Shown here in pieces: positions 1-7,866 of a stretch of DNA of 31,511 nucleotides. The translations under genes were made by a program, and so were the position numbers. The notes under the pieces are model-generated. The model did not search any database, had not been told where the DNA came from, and worked only from the letters and a program-made list of their open reading frames with translations. Each line of letters begins with the position of its first letter. Positions within the stretch are counted from its first letter, which is position 1. The stretch spans positions 1 through 31,511 of the forward strand of contig JBMNNS010000009.1 in NCBI GenBank assembly GCA_050942625.1, read 5' to 3'. The stretch comes from JBMNNS01 sp050942625 (GTDB lineage Bacteria > Bacillota > Dethiobacteria > DTU022 > UBA8154).

Positions 1-1635
1 AATTTGACCCTGAGAAAGAACCAGGATTATATCTGCATTCTGAACTGTCCACAGCCGGTGGGCGACAACAAACACTGTCAGATTCTTAATAACTTCCTGC
101 AGCGCTGCATGTAAAATACCCTCTGTCCATGCATCCAATTCAGAAGTTGCCTCGTCCAAAATGAGTATCTTTGGGTTGGTAAGCAGAACCCTTGCAATAG
201 CTATGCGCTGCCTTTCCCCGCCGGAAAGGGCCATCCCCCCGGCACCCACCTGCGTATGGTAACCCTGAGGAAGGGCAGAAACAAAGTCATGGACCTGGGC
301 CAGCCTGGCTGCCTTTTCAATTTCTGCCCAGGATGCAGAAGGTTTACCATAAGCAATATTGTCCTTAACTGAAGCATTAAAAATAAAGGTGTCCTGAAAA
401 ACTACACCAACCTGCTGTCGCAAACTTTCCAGGGTAACCTTTTTTACATCGTGACCATCAATTGTTATTCTGCCTCCGGAGGGTTCGTAAAACCTGGCCA
501 AAAGATGGATGAGGGTGGTTTTACCGGTACCGGTGGGACCTACCAGCGCTACCATTTGTCCCGGCTCTGCCGTAAAGTTGATCTTTTTTAATACCTGACT
601 TTTCCCATCATATGAAAAAGAAACATCCTCATAACAAACTTTGCCTTTTACCGGCGGCAGGGGATAAGCACCCGGCAGATCCTTGATCTCGGATTCCCAT
701 TGCAATACTTCTAAAACGCGTTTTCCAGCAGCCAACGCCCGGGTTACAACCCCTGCCATTCTTCCGGTCATCCGGATCGTCCGGACCAGCATCCCCATAT
801 ATGTTACAAAACCAACCAGTATACCCGGGGAAACATGCCCCTCGATCACTGCCCGTCCACTGACCCACAAAGCAACGCCAGCGGCAAAGGACGCCAGGAA
901 TTGCACATAAGGTTGCCACAGGGCAGATATTTTTACTACGCTGAGCGCTGTAGAGAAATACTGATCATGCTGCCGGCCAAATTTCTCTAGTTCATAATCC
1001 TCGCTGCCGGTTAACTTTACCAGGCTAATACCCATTAAACTTTCTTCCAGTATGTTGTTCATCTTCCCTAATTGCTTGTTAATCCTGTTAAAACCCGGAT
1101 GAACTTTTCGGGCATAAATAGTAATCCCGTGAACTACAGCAGGTGCAATTAGTAAAAAAACCAACCCCAGCAGCCTGTCCCAATAAAACATGACTGCCAT
1201 AATACCTATGAGCGTCAAAATGTTGACCAGTATATTGACGATCGCCAAACCAAAAAAATTGTTCAATATTCTGGTATCTACCGTCAGCCGGGACATGATA
1301 TCCCCGGTACCGGCACCATCAAAAAAAGAAAATGACAGCGTATGCAGATGGCGGTATAAAATATTACGCAGCCGGAAGAGGGCATTCTGGCCTATATATT
1401 CTGCCAGGTAACGGGCTCCAAAATTAGAACTAATCTGCAGCAGTGAGAAGATAACCATGCTCAGTGCAGCCATTCCCAGTAGGTGTTCTTTTCCGTTCAC
1501 AATCAGATTGTCAATTGCATAGCGAATCACCCAGGGCGGGGCCAAACCTGATATAGAAGAAAGGATAACCAAAAACAATGTTAATAAGAGTAGTCCCAGG
1601 GAGGGACGGCCTAGCTTCCAAAGTTTGTAAAACAA
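1..1635 (-). CDS. ABC exporter half-transporter (MsbA/LmrA-like), C-terminus cut by window edge
   Basis: The frame is open from a TTG at 1635 to base 1 without a stop, so about 545 residues are visible and the last few dozen lie outside. The N-terminal ~290 residues are hydrophobic with the pattern of a type-1 ABC exporter membrane domain. The nucleotide-binding domain follows, with Walker A GPTGTGKT near residue 366, signature LSGGERQR, Walker B LILDEATS and an H-loop in VAHRL. Fusion of membrane and ATPase domains on one chain is typical of lipid, drug or peptide exporters working as dimers. An in-frame TAA sits two codons before the TTG, and a GGGGG Shine-Dalgarno-like run lies about 9 bases upstream, so the start is well constrained. 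It begins 51 bases after the end of the nickel/peptide ATPase gene and may share its transcript. The substrate cannot be told from sequence. Confidence 0.9.
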   Translation of the reverse strand, partial: MFYKLWKLGRPSLGLLLLTLFLVILSSISGLAPPWVIRYAIDNLIVNGKEHLLGMAALSMVIFSLLQISSNFGARYLAEYIGQNALFRLRNILYRHLHTLSFSFFDGAGTGDIMSRLTVDTRILNNFFGLAIVNILVNILTLIGIMAVMFYWDRLLGLVFLLIAPAVVHGITIYARKVHPGFNRINKQLGKMNNILEESLMGISLVKLTGSEDYELEKFGRQHDQYFSTALSVVKISALWQPYVQFLASFAAGVALWVSGRAVIEGHVSPGILVGFVTYMGMLVRTIRMTGRMAGVVTRALAAGKRVLEVLQWESEIKDLPGAYPLPPVKGKVCYEDVSFSYDGKSQVLKKINFTAEPGQMVALVGPTGTGKTTLIHLLARFYEPSGGRITIDGHDVKKVTLESLRQQVGVVFQDTFIFNASVKDNIAYGKPSASWAEIEKAARLAQVHDFVSALPQGYHTQVGAGGMALSGGERQRIAIARVLLTNPKILILDEATSELDAWTEGILHAALQEVIKNLTVFVVAHRLWTVQNADIILVLSQGQI

Positions 1636-1686
1636 TATTTAAACCCCCATAACGAATAATACCAAAAAATGAAACCCGGTTTTTAA

Positions 1687-3414
1687 TCAGACCAAATCCC
1701 TGAAAGATTCCTGCAGCAACTGCTTTGTATAAATATGTTCCGGTTTTTCAAACACTTCAAAAGAGACACCTTCTTCCACAATTTCACCCCGGTACATGAC
1801 ATAAACCTTATCGGCAACTTTGCGGGCCAAGTGTAAGTCATGGGTGATATATAACATGGCAAACCCGTTTCTGTTTTGAAGCCCCTTGAGTTCCCTTAAA
1901 AGATTGGCCTGAGTCGAAGGATCCAGCATAGAAGTCACCTCGTCCGCAATTAACAATCTTGGCCTTGTGATCAAGGAACGGGCTATAGCCACCCTCTGGC
2001 GCTGTCCGCCACTTAAAGCATAACAATAGCGGTTCAAGAAATCGTCTGAAACCGGCAATTGCACTTTTTGTAAGACTTTGATCGCCTCTTCTTCCCTTTT
2101 TTCCCTGTTACCCCATTTTATTATTTCCAGCGGTTCCTTTACCACATCCAAAACACTCATGCGGTCACTTGTAGCAGAAAATGGGTCCTGGAAGATAATT
2201 TGCATACCCTCCAGCATTTTAGTGGCCCACCTGCCCTCCACCTTTTTATTTTTATAAAATATCTTGCCGCTGTCGGCCTTTAAAACCCCCACTAAAATAT
2301 GGGCAAGAGTTGACTTGCCGGAACCAGACTCACCTACGAGAGCGACTACTTCACCACTTTTTATTTCCAGACTGGCATCCTTTACAGCTTCAATCTCCAT
2401 ATTTTTTAGCCTGTAAGTCTTTTTGATCCCGTTGGCTCTGAGGAATGTTTCAACCCCGCCTTTGTGACACGCTACCATGCGTTCGATGGCCACATAACGG
2501 AGCGGGGGCCTGGAGTTACCGCAGCTTTCTTCACTTTGACAACAGCGGGGATAAAAAGCACAGCTATCCGCAGAATATCCCGTGGCAGGCTCGCCTTCAA
2601 TTCCCCACAAGTCCTTGTACTTGAAAAGATTAGGGGAGGAATTCAGAAGGCCGCGGGTATAACAGTGCAGGGGATTTTTCAGCACTTCGGAAGTTATCCC
2701 GGCCTCGACTATCCGGCCACAATACATAGTCACCAACCTAGAGGTGAGCTTTTTAACCACCCCAAGATCATGTGAAATGATTACCATTGTAAAACCCAAC
2801 TCTTTGTGCAAATTTTGTAATAACTGTAATATTTCATTTTTGCTCAGGGGATCCAATGCCGTGGTAGGTTCATCAACAATTAATAATTTTGGGTTGCAAG
2901 AGATGGCCATGGCTATCAGCACTCGCTGCCTCATCCCCCCTGACAACTGGTGCGGGAAATGGTACCGCCAGTGCGGGCTCAGACCCACCATTTCCAAAAG
3001 TTTAACTACCCTTTGATCTATTTCAGCAGAAGAGAGATGGTAATGGGTTTTAAGGGGTTCCCCTATCTGTTCCTTAATGTTCAGGACGGGATTGAGCACT
3101 TCCAGGGAATTTTGGAATACCATGGCAATTTCCTTCCACCGGTATTCCTTCATTTCCTTTTCCGGCAACCCCACCAGGTTTTTCCCCTTATAGATGATCT
3201 CCCCTGCAACGACACCCTCATCCGCTTTGATTAATCCCGTTATTCCAAGGGCCAGGGAACTTTTGCCGCACCCTGATTCCCCAATAATCCCCAAACATTC
3301 ATGTTTTCTGAGTTGTATGGAAACGCCGTCAACGGCCCTAACAGGAGGGTGAACATGATCGTACGTAATGGATAAATTTTTAATTTCCAGCAAGCATTTA
3401 TTCTCAGCAAGCAA
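1687..3414 (-). CDS. Fused double ATPase of a peptide/nickel-type ABC importer (DppD-DppF / NikD-NikE like)
   Basis: This 575-residue cytoplasmic protein carries both ATPases of an oligopeptide/nickel family importer on one chain. Domain 1 has Walker A GESGCGKS at 45-52, signature LSGG at 157-160 and Walker B LLIVDEP at 177-183. Domain 2 has Walker A GESGSGKS at 361-368, signature LSGG at 467-470 and Walker B LLIADE at 487-492. Between them is the family's C-terminal extension, with Cys at 285, 291, 292, 298 and 316; comparable cysteines in some OppD/DppD proteins are reported to bind an Fe-S cluster. Fused forms of this kind (YejF/GsiA type) are known. The TTG start has a GGGGG run 7 bases upstream; a second in-frame TTG seven codons later is possible. 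It would energise the two permeases encoded just upstream. The NikR-type operator ahead of the operon favours nickel. Confidence 0.92.
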   Translation of the reverse strand: MLAENKCLLEIKNLSITYDHVHPPVRAVDGVSIQLRKHECLGIIGESGCGKSSLALGITGLIKADEGVVAGEIIYKGKNLVGLPEKEMKEYRWKEIAMVFQNSLEVLNPVLNIKEQIGEPLKTHYHLSSAEIDQRVVKLLEMVGLSPHWRYHFPHQLSGGMRQRVLIAMAISCNPKLLIVDEPTTALDPLSKNEILQLLQNLHKELGFTMVIISHDLGVVKKLTSRLVTMYCGRIVEAGITSEVLKNPLHCYTRGLLNSSPNLFKYKDLWGIEGEPATGYSADSCAFYPRCCQSEESCGNSRPPLRYVAIERMVACHKGGVETFLRANGIKKTYRLKNMEIEAVKDASLEIKSGEVVALVGESGSGKSTLAHILVGVLKADSGKIFYKNKKVEGRWATKMLEGMQIIFQDPFSATSDRMSVLDVVKEPLEIIKWGNREKREEEAIKVLQKVQLPVSDDFLNRYCYALSGGQRQRVAIARSLITRPRLLIADEVTSMLDPSTQANLLRELKGLQNRNGFAMLYITHDLHLARKVADKVYVMYRGEIVEEGVSFEVFEKPEHIYTKQLLQESFRDLV

Positions 3415-3438
3415 GCTAATTCCCCCTTTAAGGAAAAT

Positions 3439-4308
3439 TTAACTCCTAATACGCGGGTTAATTATCCTTTCTAATTCACGGTTGATAAAAGCCAGGGAAA
3501 GAACGATTAAAGTCAACGCCAACCATGGATATAGCAGCCACCACTTCCAGAACTCGGTATAGTATATTCCCTTAAAAGAAGTGGCATGGTTGATGATTAA
3601 TCCCCAACTCTTGGAAGTAGGATCTCCCAGCCCTAAAAAAGAAAGCCCGGCTTCAGATACAATGGCCCTTCCTGTCAACCTGATCATATTTAAGGCTACC
3701 AAGGGGAATACTGCCGGGAAAAAGTGTTTCCACAACAGATACCAGGCCCCCGCACCGTATGTCTCTGCCGCTTTGATAAAACTTTGTTCCTTGAGCATCA
3801 ATACCTGGGAGCGGACAATCCTGGCGGGAAAAACCCAGGAAAACAAGGCCAGGACAATGATAATATTTAGTACACTGGGACCCAAAAAAGCTGCCAGCAC
3901 AACCATCAGCGGAAAATCCGGCAGCACTATCATAATATCGATTATCCTCATGATCACCTTATCAACCCACCCGCCCAGGTAGCCCGTAACAATACCGACC
4001 AGGCCGCCGCCCAAAGCTGCCAGAAACGCCGTACCGAAACCCACGATCAAACTTATCCTCGCCCCATGGCAAATTTGAGCCCAAAGATCGATACCCAGAT
4101 TATCGGTACCCAATAGGTGTTCTTTCCCCGGCGGGGATAAAGGAGGCCCCGAGGTAACTTTATGGGAATAGATGGAGATATAGGGGGCGAAAATGGCCAC
4201 CAAAAAGATAAGAAATATTACAACGAGGCTTATTTTACCCAGCAAAGAAAAACCCTTGATTATTTTTAGATATTTCAGCAGCAATTCATGTATCCCAGCC
4301 ACAGTCAA
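3439..4308 (-). CDS. ABC importer permease, DppC/NikC type
   Basis: This is a 289-residue inner-membrane permease of the binding-protein-dependent transport family. It has an N-terminal membrane segment around residues 20-45, the OppC-type N-terminal region, and a core of about five further segments. The EAA-loop-like region (AAETYGAG, around residue 190) contacts the ATPase, and the late motif EAGLSFLGLGDP is very typical of DppC/NikC/OppC proteins. Its ATG overlaps the end of the upstream permease gene by four bases (4305-4308), implying translational coupling. It pairs with the DppB-type permease to form the channel. Length is normal for the family. Family membership is secure; the substrate (peptide or nickel) rests on the operon's regulatory site rather than on this protein. 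Confidence 0.93.
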   Translation of the reverse strand: MTVAGIHELLLKYLKIIKGFSLLGKISLVVIFLIFLVAIFAPYISIYSHKVTSGPPLSPPGKEHLLGTDNLGIDLWAQICHGARISLIVGFGTAFLAALGGGLVGIVTGYLGGWVDKVIMRIIDIMIVLPDFPLMVVLAAFLGPSVLNIIIVLALFSWVFPARIVRSQVLMLKEQSFIKAAETYGAGAWYLLWKHFFPAVFPLVALNMIRLTGRAIVSEAGLSFLGLGDPTSKSWGLIINHATSFKGIYYTEFWKWWLLYPWLALTLIVLSLAFINRELERIINPRIRS

Positions 4309-5306
4309 CCTCCATAAGGCTTATTGTAATTAACCCGGGGATCCAGCTTCCCGTATACCAGATCGGCGAAAAAATTTGCCAGCAAAACGAGCAGCGTGAC
4401 TACCAGAAAAATTCCCTGTATAAGGTGATAGTCATGCCGCCTCACCGCTTCGTTCATCAAAAGCCCAAGGCCCGGATAAGCAAAAACATTTTCTACCAAT
4501 ATTGCCCCGCCTACAAGGGTACCAAGACTTAGAAAAACACGGGTTACGATGGGAAGCAAGGCATTTCTCAGAGCATGGCGAAAAAGAACACGTTTTTTTG
4601 GAAGTCCTTTAGCCCAGGCGGTACGCAGGTAATCCTTTTTTAATACGGTTGTCATACTATTTCTAGAAAGCAGGTACATGCTGCCAATCTGGGAAATAGT
4701 CAAAACCAAAACCGGTAAACAGGCATGATGCAAAATATCCATCATCTTTTCCCACCAGCCTTCATACCTGGCAAAATGTGAGATGGCCCCTGCCAGGGGG
4801 AATAGCCCTAACCCTGCGGCAAATACAAAGAGGATTATCAGGCCCAAAAGAAAAACCGGGATTTCCGGTAACACAATAAATTGGAAATAAAGAAGTTTAT
4901 CCGGCCACTTGCCCCGGTACCAGGCCGATATACAGCCCAGAATAGAACCAATAAGGGTGCTAAATATTAATGACGAAATTACCATAAAAGCCGTCCAGCC
5001 CAACCGGCGCAGAATAATCTGGCTTACCGGCTCTTTGTAATACAGGCTGTACCCCAAATTACCTCTGGCTAATTCCCCCAGATAGGATAAATACTGTTCA
5101 CCAAGGGTTTTATCCAAACCATAATATTCAAAAAAAAACTCACGTTGTTCTGCAGTCAAAACAACTTCCTCATCCTCAGCACTTTGTGAGGAAATCACCA
5201 AGAACGGATCCCCGGGTATGACCCGGGGCAAAAGAAAGTTTAAAGTGATTACGATCAAAACTGTTATCCCATATTCCAAAAACCTCAAACCAGTTGACTG
5301 CCTCAC
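4305..5306 (-). CDS. ABC importer permease, DppB/NikB type
   Basis: This is a 333-residue inner-membrane permease. The N-terminal segment (about residues 10-28) is followed by the VIPGDPF motif characteristic of DppB/OppB/NikB proteins, a periplasmic-side stretch including YGLDKTLGEQYLSYLGEL, and five more membrane segments. The cytoplasmic EAA-type loop is near LRTAWAKGLPKKRVLFRHALRNALLP, and the C-terminal region has the usual VENVFAYPGLG motif. It lies 23 bases after the binding-protein gene and overlaps the next permease by four bases, giving the order binding protein, permease B, permease C, double ATPase. This is the standard nik/dpp/opp layout except that the two ATPases are fused. Nickel specificity is inferred from the operator upstream of the operon. 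Confidence 0.93.
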   Translation of the reverse strand: MRQSTGLRFLEYGITVLIVITLNFLLPRVIPGDPFLVISSQSAEDEEVVLTAEQREFFFEYYGLDKTLGEQYLSYLGELARGNLGYSLYYKEPVSQIILRRLGWTAFMVISSLIFSTLIGSILGCISAWYRGKWPDKLLYFQFIVLPEIPVFLLGLIILFVFAAGLGLFPLAGAISHFARYEGWWEKMMDILHHACLPVLVLTISQIGSMYLLSRNSMTTVLKKDYLRTAWAKGLPKKRVLFRHALRNALLPIVTRVFLSLGTLVGGAILVENVFAYPGLGLLMNEAVRRHDYHLIQGIFLVVTLLVLLANFFADLVYGKLDPRVNYNKPYGG

Positions 5307-5329
5307 TCCATTGCTCCCCCATTTAACAT

Positions 5330-6940
5330 TTAGTCCACGAAGTTTTGCCGGCTGTCGCTGTGATAAGTGTCCTCACTCCAACCGTCGTACACTGCCGGCC
5401 GGTGCACTGAAATAGAATTTGTGTAGTAAAGGGTAATTTTGGGAAGATCCTCGGCTAAAATATGCTGCAGCTCGTACATCAATTCCCGGCGTTTTTCGGG
5501 ATCGGTTTCTTTTTCGTGTGCCAAATATAACCTATCCAATTCTGGGTTTTGGTAACCGATAATATTCCCTGTAGTAGACGTTGCGCCTCCCTTTTGCTTA
5601 ATGGTGGTGACTTCTTGAATGTCCTCCCCACCACCACTGCCGTTAATACATAGCTCAAAATCTCCGTCCTTGAAGCGGGCATCCCTGGTCATGGTGTCGG
5701 TAACCTGGACACTGACCTCAATACCTGCCCTGGCAAGTTGCATCTGTACAAGCTCGGCAAGGCGTGCTTCACTGGCCAGCAGCTGGAATTTCAGCTTCTC
5801 CCCAAGGCTGTTTTTGCGTACCCCATCGCCGCCGGTATCCAGATAGCCCAGGCTATCCAAAAGTTCTTTTGCTTTCTCCAAGTTATAATTATATTGGGGA
5901 ACGTTGGGATTATAAAATTCATTACTGATAGAGTGGAGCACACCCGGGTTCCCCGGGACTGCTTTGCCGCGTTCCACCAGGTCTATTAGCTCCTGGCGAT
6001 CGATGGCATAAGCGATGGCCTGGCGCAAAATTTTATCTTTCAGCTCCGGCCGCTTATTCATATTGAAATAAAGCCGGTGAGCCCAGGAGGTTACATATTG
6101 CATGATCCGATATTCAGGGTTGTTTTCATAACGGGCCAAAATATCGGGGGTAACGCCAATGCGGTCAATCTCCCCTTGCTCAAAAGCCAGGACTTCTTCA
6201 CTTACCGGTATAAACTGGATCTCCTTGACTTTCGGCTTGTTCCCCCAGTATTTTTCATTAGCCAAATAACCGTAGATACCATGTTCCTTGCTGTAATCGG
6301 TTAACTTATAAGGCCCTGTTCCCACTGCAGCCTCAGGAGTGGTTAAGTTATAGGGATCGGTGACCCCTTCCCAAATATGTTTAGGAATGATGGTAAAACT
6401 ACACATTTTGTCCAAAAAATAGGGCTCCGGCTCATTAAGCTCCATTATAACCGTTACTTCATCCCTCGCCTCCACCTTTTTCACGGCAGAAAAGTCAGCA
6501 GTATTTACCGGGGGGTATTGCTGCTGGTATTCGTAGCTAAAGACCACATCTTCGGCTGTGAGGGGGCGGCCGTCGTGCCACTCTGCCCCAGGTTGAAGCT
6601 TAAAAGTATAAGTCAAATTATCCTCGCTAACCTCCCAGTCACTAGCCAGCATGGGAACAGTATTTCCTTCGCCGTCACTGGTCAGCAGGGTTTCAAATAT
6701 CAGCCGCGTCTTACGAGATCCGGGACCCCTGGGATAATGGGCATAAGGAGTCGGGTAACCCCAGTCTCCGCCGCTCAATCTGATCAATTCAACCTGTTCC
6801 GCTGCTTGCCCCTTTGCCTCCTCTTCCGGATCTGGGTCGGATCCGCCCATTCCTTGCTCTGCCCCACAGCCAAATAAAAGAAAACTTGTTAAAATTGCAA
6901 CCGTCAATACAATAAGTAAACTGCGTTTCTGAAACACCAC
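5330..6940 (-). CDS. Extracellular solute-binding lipoprotein, family 5 (NikA/DppA-like), predicted nickel or peptide binder
   Basis: This 536-residue surface lipoprotein starts with a basic-hydrophobic signal peptide ending in the lipobox LFGC, with the lipidated Cys at residue 25. An acidic, Gly-rich spacer comes next, then a family 5 solute-binding domain containing LTAEDVVFSYEY, VGTGPYKL and the late YELQHILAEDLP region. It should deliver ligand to the permease pair encoded downstream. The start is GTG at 6940, with AAGGAGG four bases upstream; a second GTG immediately follows and has slightly better spacing. Family 5 covers peptides, nickel complexes, opines and sugars, and this sequence alone does not choose between them. 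The perfect GTGTTAC/GTAACAC palindrome about 65 bases upstream argues for nickel. No nikR gene is visible in the window, so the repressor would have to be encoded elsewhere. Confidence 0.9.
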   Translation of the reverse strand: MVFQKRSLLIVLTVAILTSFLLFGCGAEQGMGGSDPDPEEEAKGQAAEQVELIRLSGGDWGYPTPYAHYPRGPGSRKTRLIFETLLTSDGEGNTVPMLASDWEVSEDNLTYTFKLQPGAEWHDGRPLTAEDVVFSYEYQQQYPPVNTADFSAVKKVEARDEVTVIMELNEPEPYFLDKMCSFTIIPKHIWEGVTDPYNLTTPEAAVGTGPYKLTDYSKEHGIYGYLANEKYWGNKPKVKEIQFIPVSEEVLAFEQGEIDRIGVTPDILARYENNPEYRIMQYVTSWAHRLYFNMNKRPELKDKILRQAIAYAIDRQELIDLVERGKAVPGNPGVLHSISNEFYNPNVPQYNYNLEKAKELLDSLGYLDTGGDGVRKNSLGEKLKFQLLASEARLAELVQMQLARAGIEVSVQVTDTMTRDARFKDGDFELCINGSGGGEDIQEVTTIKQKGGATSTTGNIIGYQNPELDRLYLAHEKETDPEKRRELMYELQHILAEDLPKITLYYTNSISVHRPAVYDGWSEDTYHSDSRQNFVD

Positions 6941-7001
6941 ATTGCCTCCTTTAAATTATTTCTCCCGTTAGTTATAGGAAACCCATCATCACCGCCAGTA
7001 A

Positions 7002-7034
7002 GATGTGTTACTAATCCCGATTCCGTAACACATC
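7002..7034 (-). promoter_or_regulatory. NikR-type operator palindrome upstream of the importer operon
   Basis: The sequence shows a perfect 10-base inverted repeat, GATGTGTTAC (7002-7011) and GTAACACATC (7025-7034), separated by 13 bases. Its core, GTGTTAC-N13-GTAACAC, is the form I recall as the NikR operator of deltaproteobacteria (GTGTTAC with a 13 or 14 base spacer, including Geobacter). NikR is a nickel-responsive ribbon-helix-helix repressor. The palindrome lies 62 bases before the binding-lipoprotein start and covers the best promoter match, as expected for nickel-dependent repression of uptake. Confidence 0.7.
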
Positions 7035-7036
7035 AA
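7008..7036 (-). promoter_or_regulatory. Putative promoter of the nickel/peptide importer operon
   Basis: Read on the minus strand, TTGATG (7036-7031) and TAGTAA (7013-7008) are separated by exactly 17 bases and could be -35 and -10 boxes. Both are imperfect. The NikR-type palindrome lies across the whole element, which supports the assignment because a bound repressor would exclude RNA polymerase. The start codon is about 70 bases further downstream. Confidence 0.4.
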
Positions 7037-7127
7037 GTCCAAAAAAATTTCTGCATAGGTCAAAACACATCAGGGCCTTGTTCCTTTTTTTTTATTTATC
7101 CTCCACCCTCCTTTTTTAGTACCTAGA

Positions 7128-7152
7128 AAAACTATTCTTAGAAAATAGTTTT
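7128..7152. promoter_or_regulatory. AAAACTATT inverted repeat, possible operator
   Basis: AAAACTATT (7128-7136) and AATAGTTTT (7144-7152) form a perfect 9-base inverted repeat with a 7-base spacer. The 12-mer GAAAATAGTTTT at 7141-7152 recurs in inverted orientation as AAAACTATTTTC at 7310-7321, directly upstream of the -35 box of the MarR gene. A related sequence (AAATATAGTTT) overlaps that gene's -10 region. MarR proteins commonly bind AT-rich palindromes near their own promoters, so these may be operator sites; this is inference. The remainder of 6941-7415 is AT-rich with no gene. Confidence 0.35.
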
Positions 7153-7326
7153 CTTGATGTTACACATTTTGAATTTGTGTTACTAGGGTTTTTAAATACA
7201 ATTCTACAAAACATTTCAATATCCTTCTTAGTCTTGACATAATTTGCCCAAAAATTTTTTTCCTACCTGGTAGACCCGCAAACCGTGCCATAAACTTTAT
7301 TTTTTCCCCAAAACTATTTTCCTCCC

Positions 7327-7355
7327 TTGACAATCACTAAGGCAATATTTAAAAT
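7327..7355 (+). promoter_or_regulatory. Sigma-A-type promoter of the MarR/P-type ATPase operon
   Basis: TTGACA (7327-7332) and TAAAAT (7350-7355) are separated by 17 bases, close to the vegetative consensus. The promoter lies about 60 bases upstream of the MarR start and is flanked by copies of the AAAACTATTTTC-like motif. Confidence 0.7.
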
Positions 7356-7415
7356 ATAGTTTGAAAATCAAGTATTATTATATCCTTACATTTTAATATT
7401 CAAGGAGGCTAATAG

Positions 7416-7841
7416 ATGGATACGGATATCGTAGCGGAATTAACCGATGTGCTCTTATTTTTTTATGATAGTTTTACTTCCTGGGAAAATTCTGTTATCC
7501 GTTCTGGCGATCTGACAGTTTCGGAGGTTCACGCCATCGAAGCACTGGGACTTTATGGAACCATGAACATGAAATCCCTCGCTAATAAACTGGGGGTCAC
7601 TACCGGTACAACCACCGTAACAGTGGATCGCCTGGAATCTAAAAACTATGCCCGGCGTGAATCCATAAAAGAGGACAGGCGGGTCTATTTAATTAGCCTG
7701 ACCGAAAAGGGTGAAAAAGCTTTTGCAGAACACCACCGCCTTCACCTTAAGCTAACCGAACAGATGGTATCTTGTCTAGAAAAAGATGAGGCCAAACAAT
7801 TAATAGCTATTATCAAAAAAATTAACAAGGAGATTTTCTAA
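7416..7841 (+). CDS. MarR-family transcriptional regulator with possible AdcR-like metal site
   Basis: This 141-residue regulator has the MarR winged helix-turn-helix, with the recognition helix near residues 61-75 and the wing at KEDRRVYLISLTEKG (85-99). The ATG has an excellent AAGGAGG site upstream. The Zn-sensing MarR member AdcR of streptococci binds metal through Glu24, His42, His108 and His112; here Glu24, His39, His106 and His110 fall at comparable places, and the AEHHRLH stretch resembles AdcR's EEHHHHHEH. The Cys30 ligand of AdcR's other site is not conserved. The gene is transcribed first, followed after 25 bases by a metal-transporting P-type ATPase, so a metal-responsive regulator of that pump is likely. 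The MarR assignment is secure; metal sensing is my inference from a hand alignment. Confidence 0.88.
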   Translation: MDTDIVAELTDVLLFFYDSFTSWENSVIRSGDLTVSEVHAIEALGLYGTMNMKSLANKLGVTTGTTTVTVDRLESKNYARRESIKEDRRVYLISLTEKGEKAFAEHHRLHLKLTEQMVSCLEKDEAKQLIAIIKKINKEIF

Positions 7842-7866
7842 TTTTAATGGAGGGGTACTATTTTAT

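Noticed and set aside
629..1411. Short ORFs on both strands within the leftmost gene
   Set aside because: They are overlaps of the ABC exporter frame, which is open from 1635 to base 1 and has all ABC motifs.
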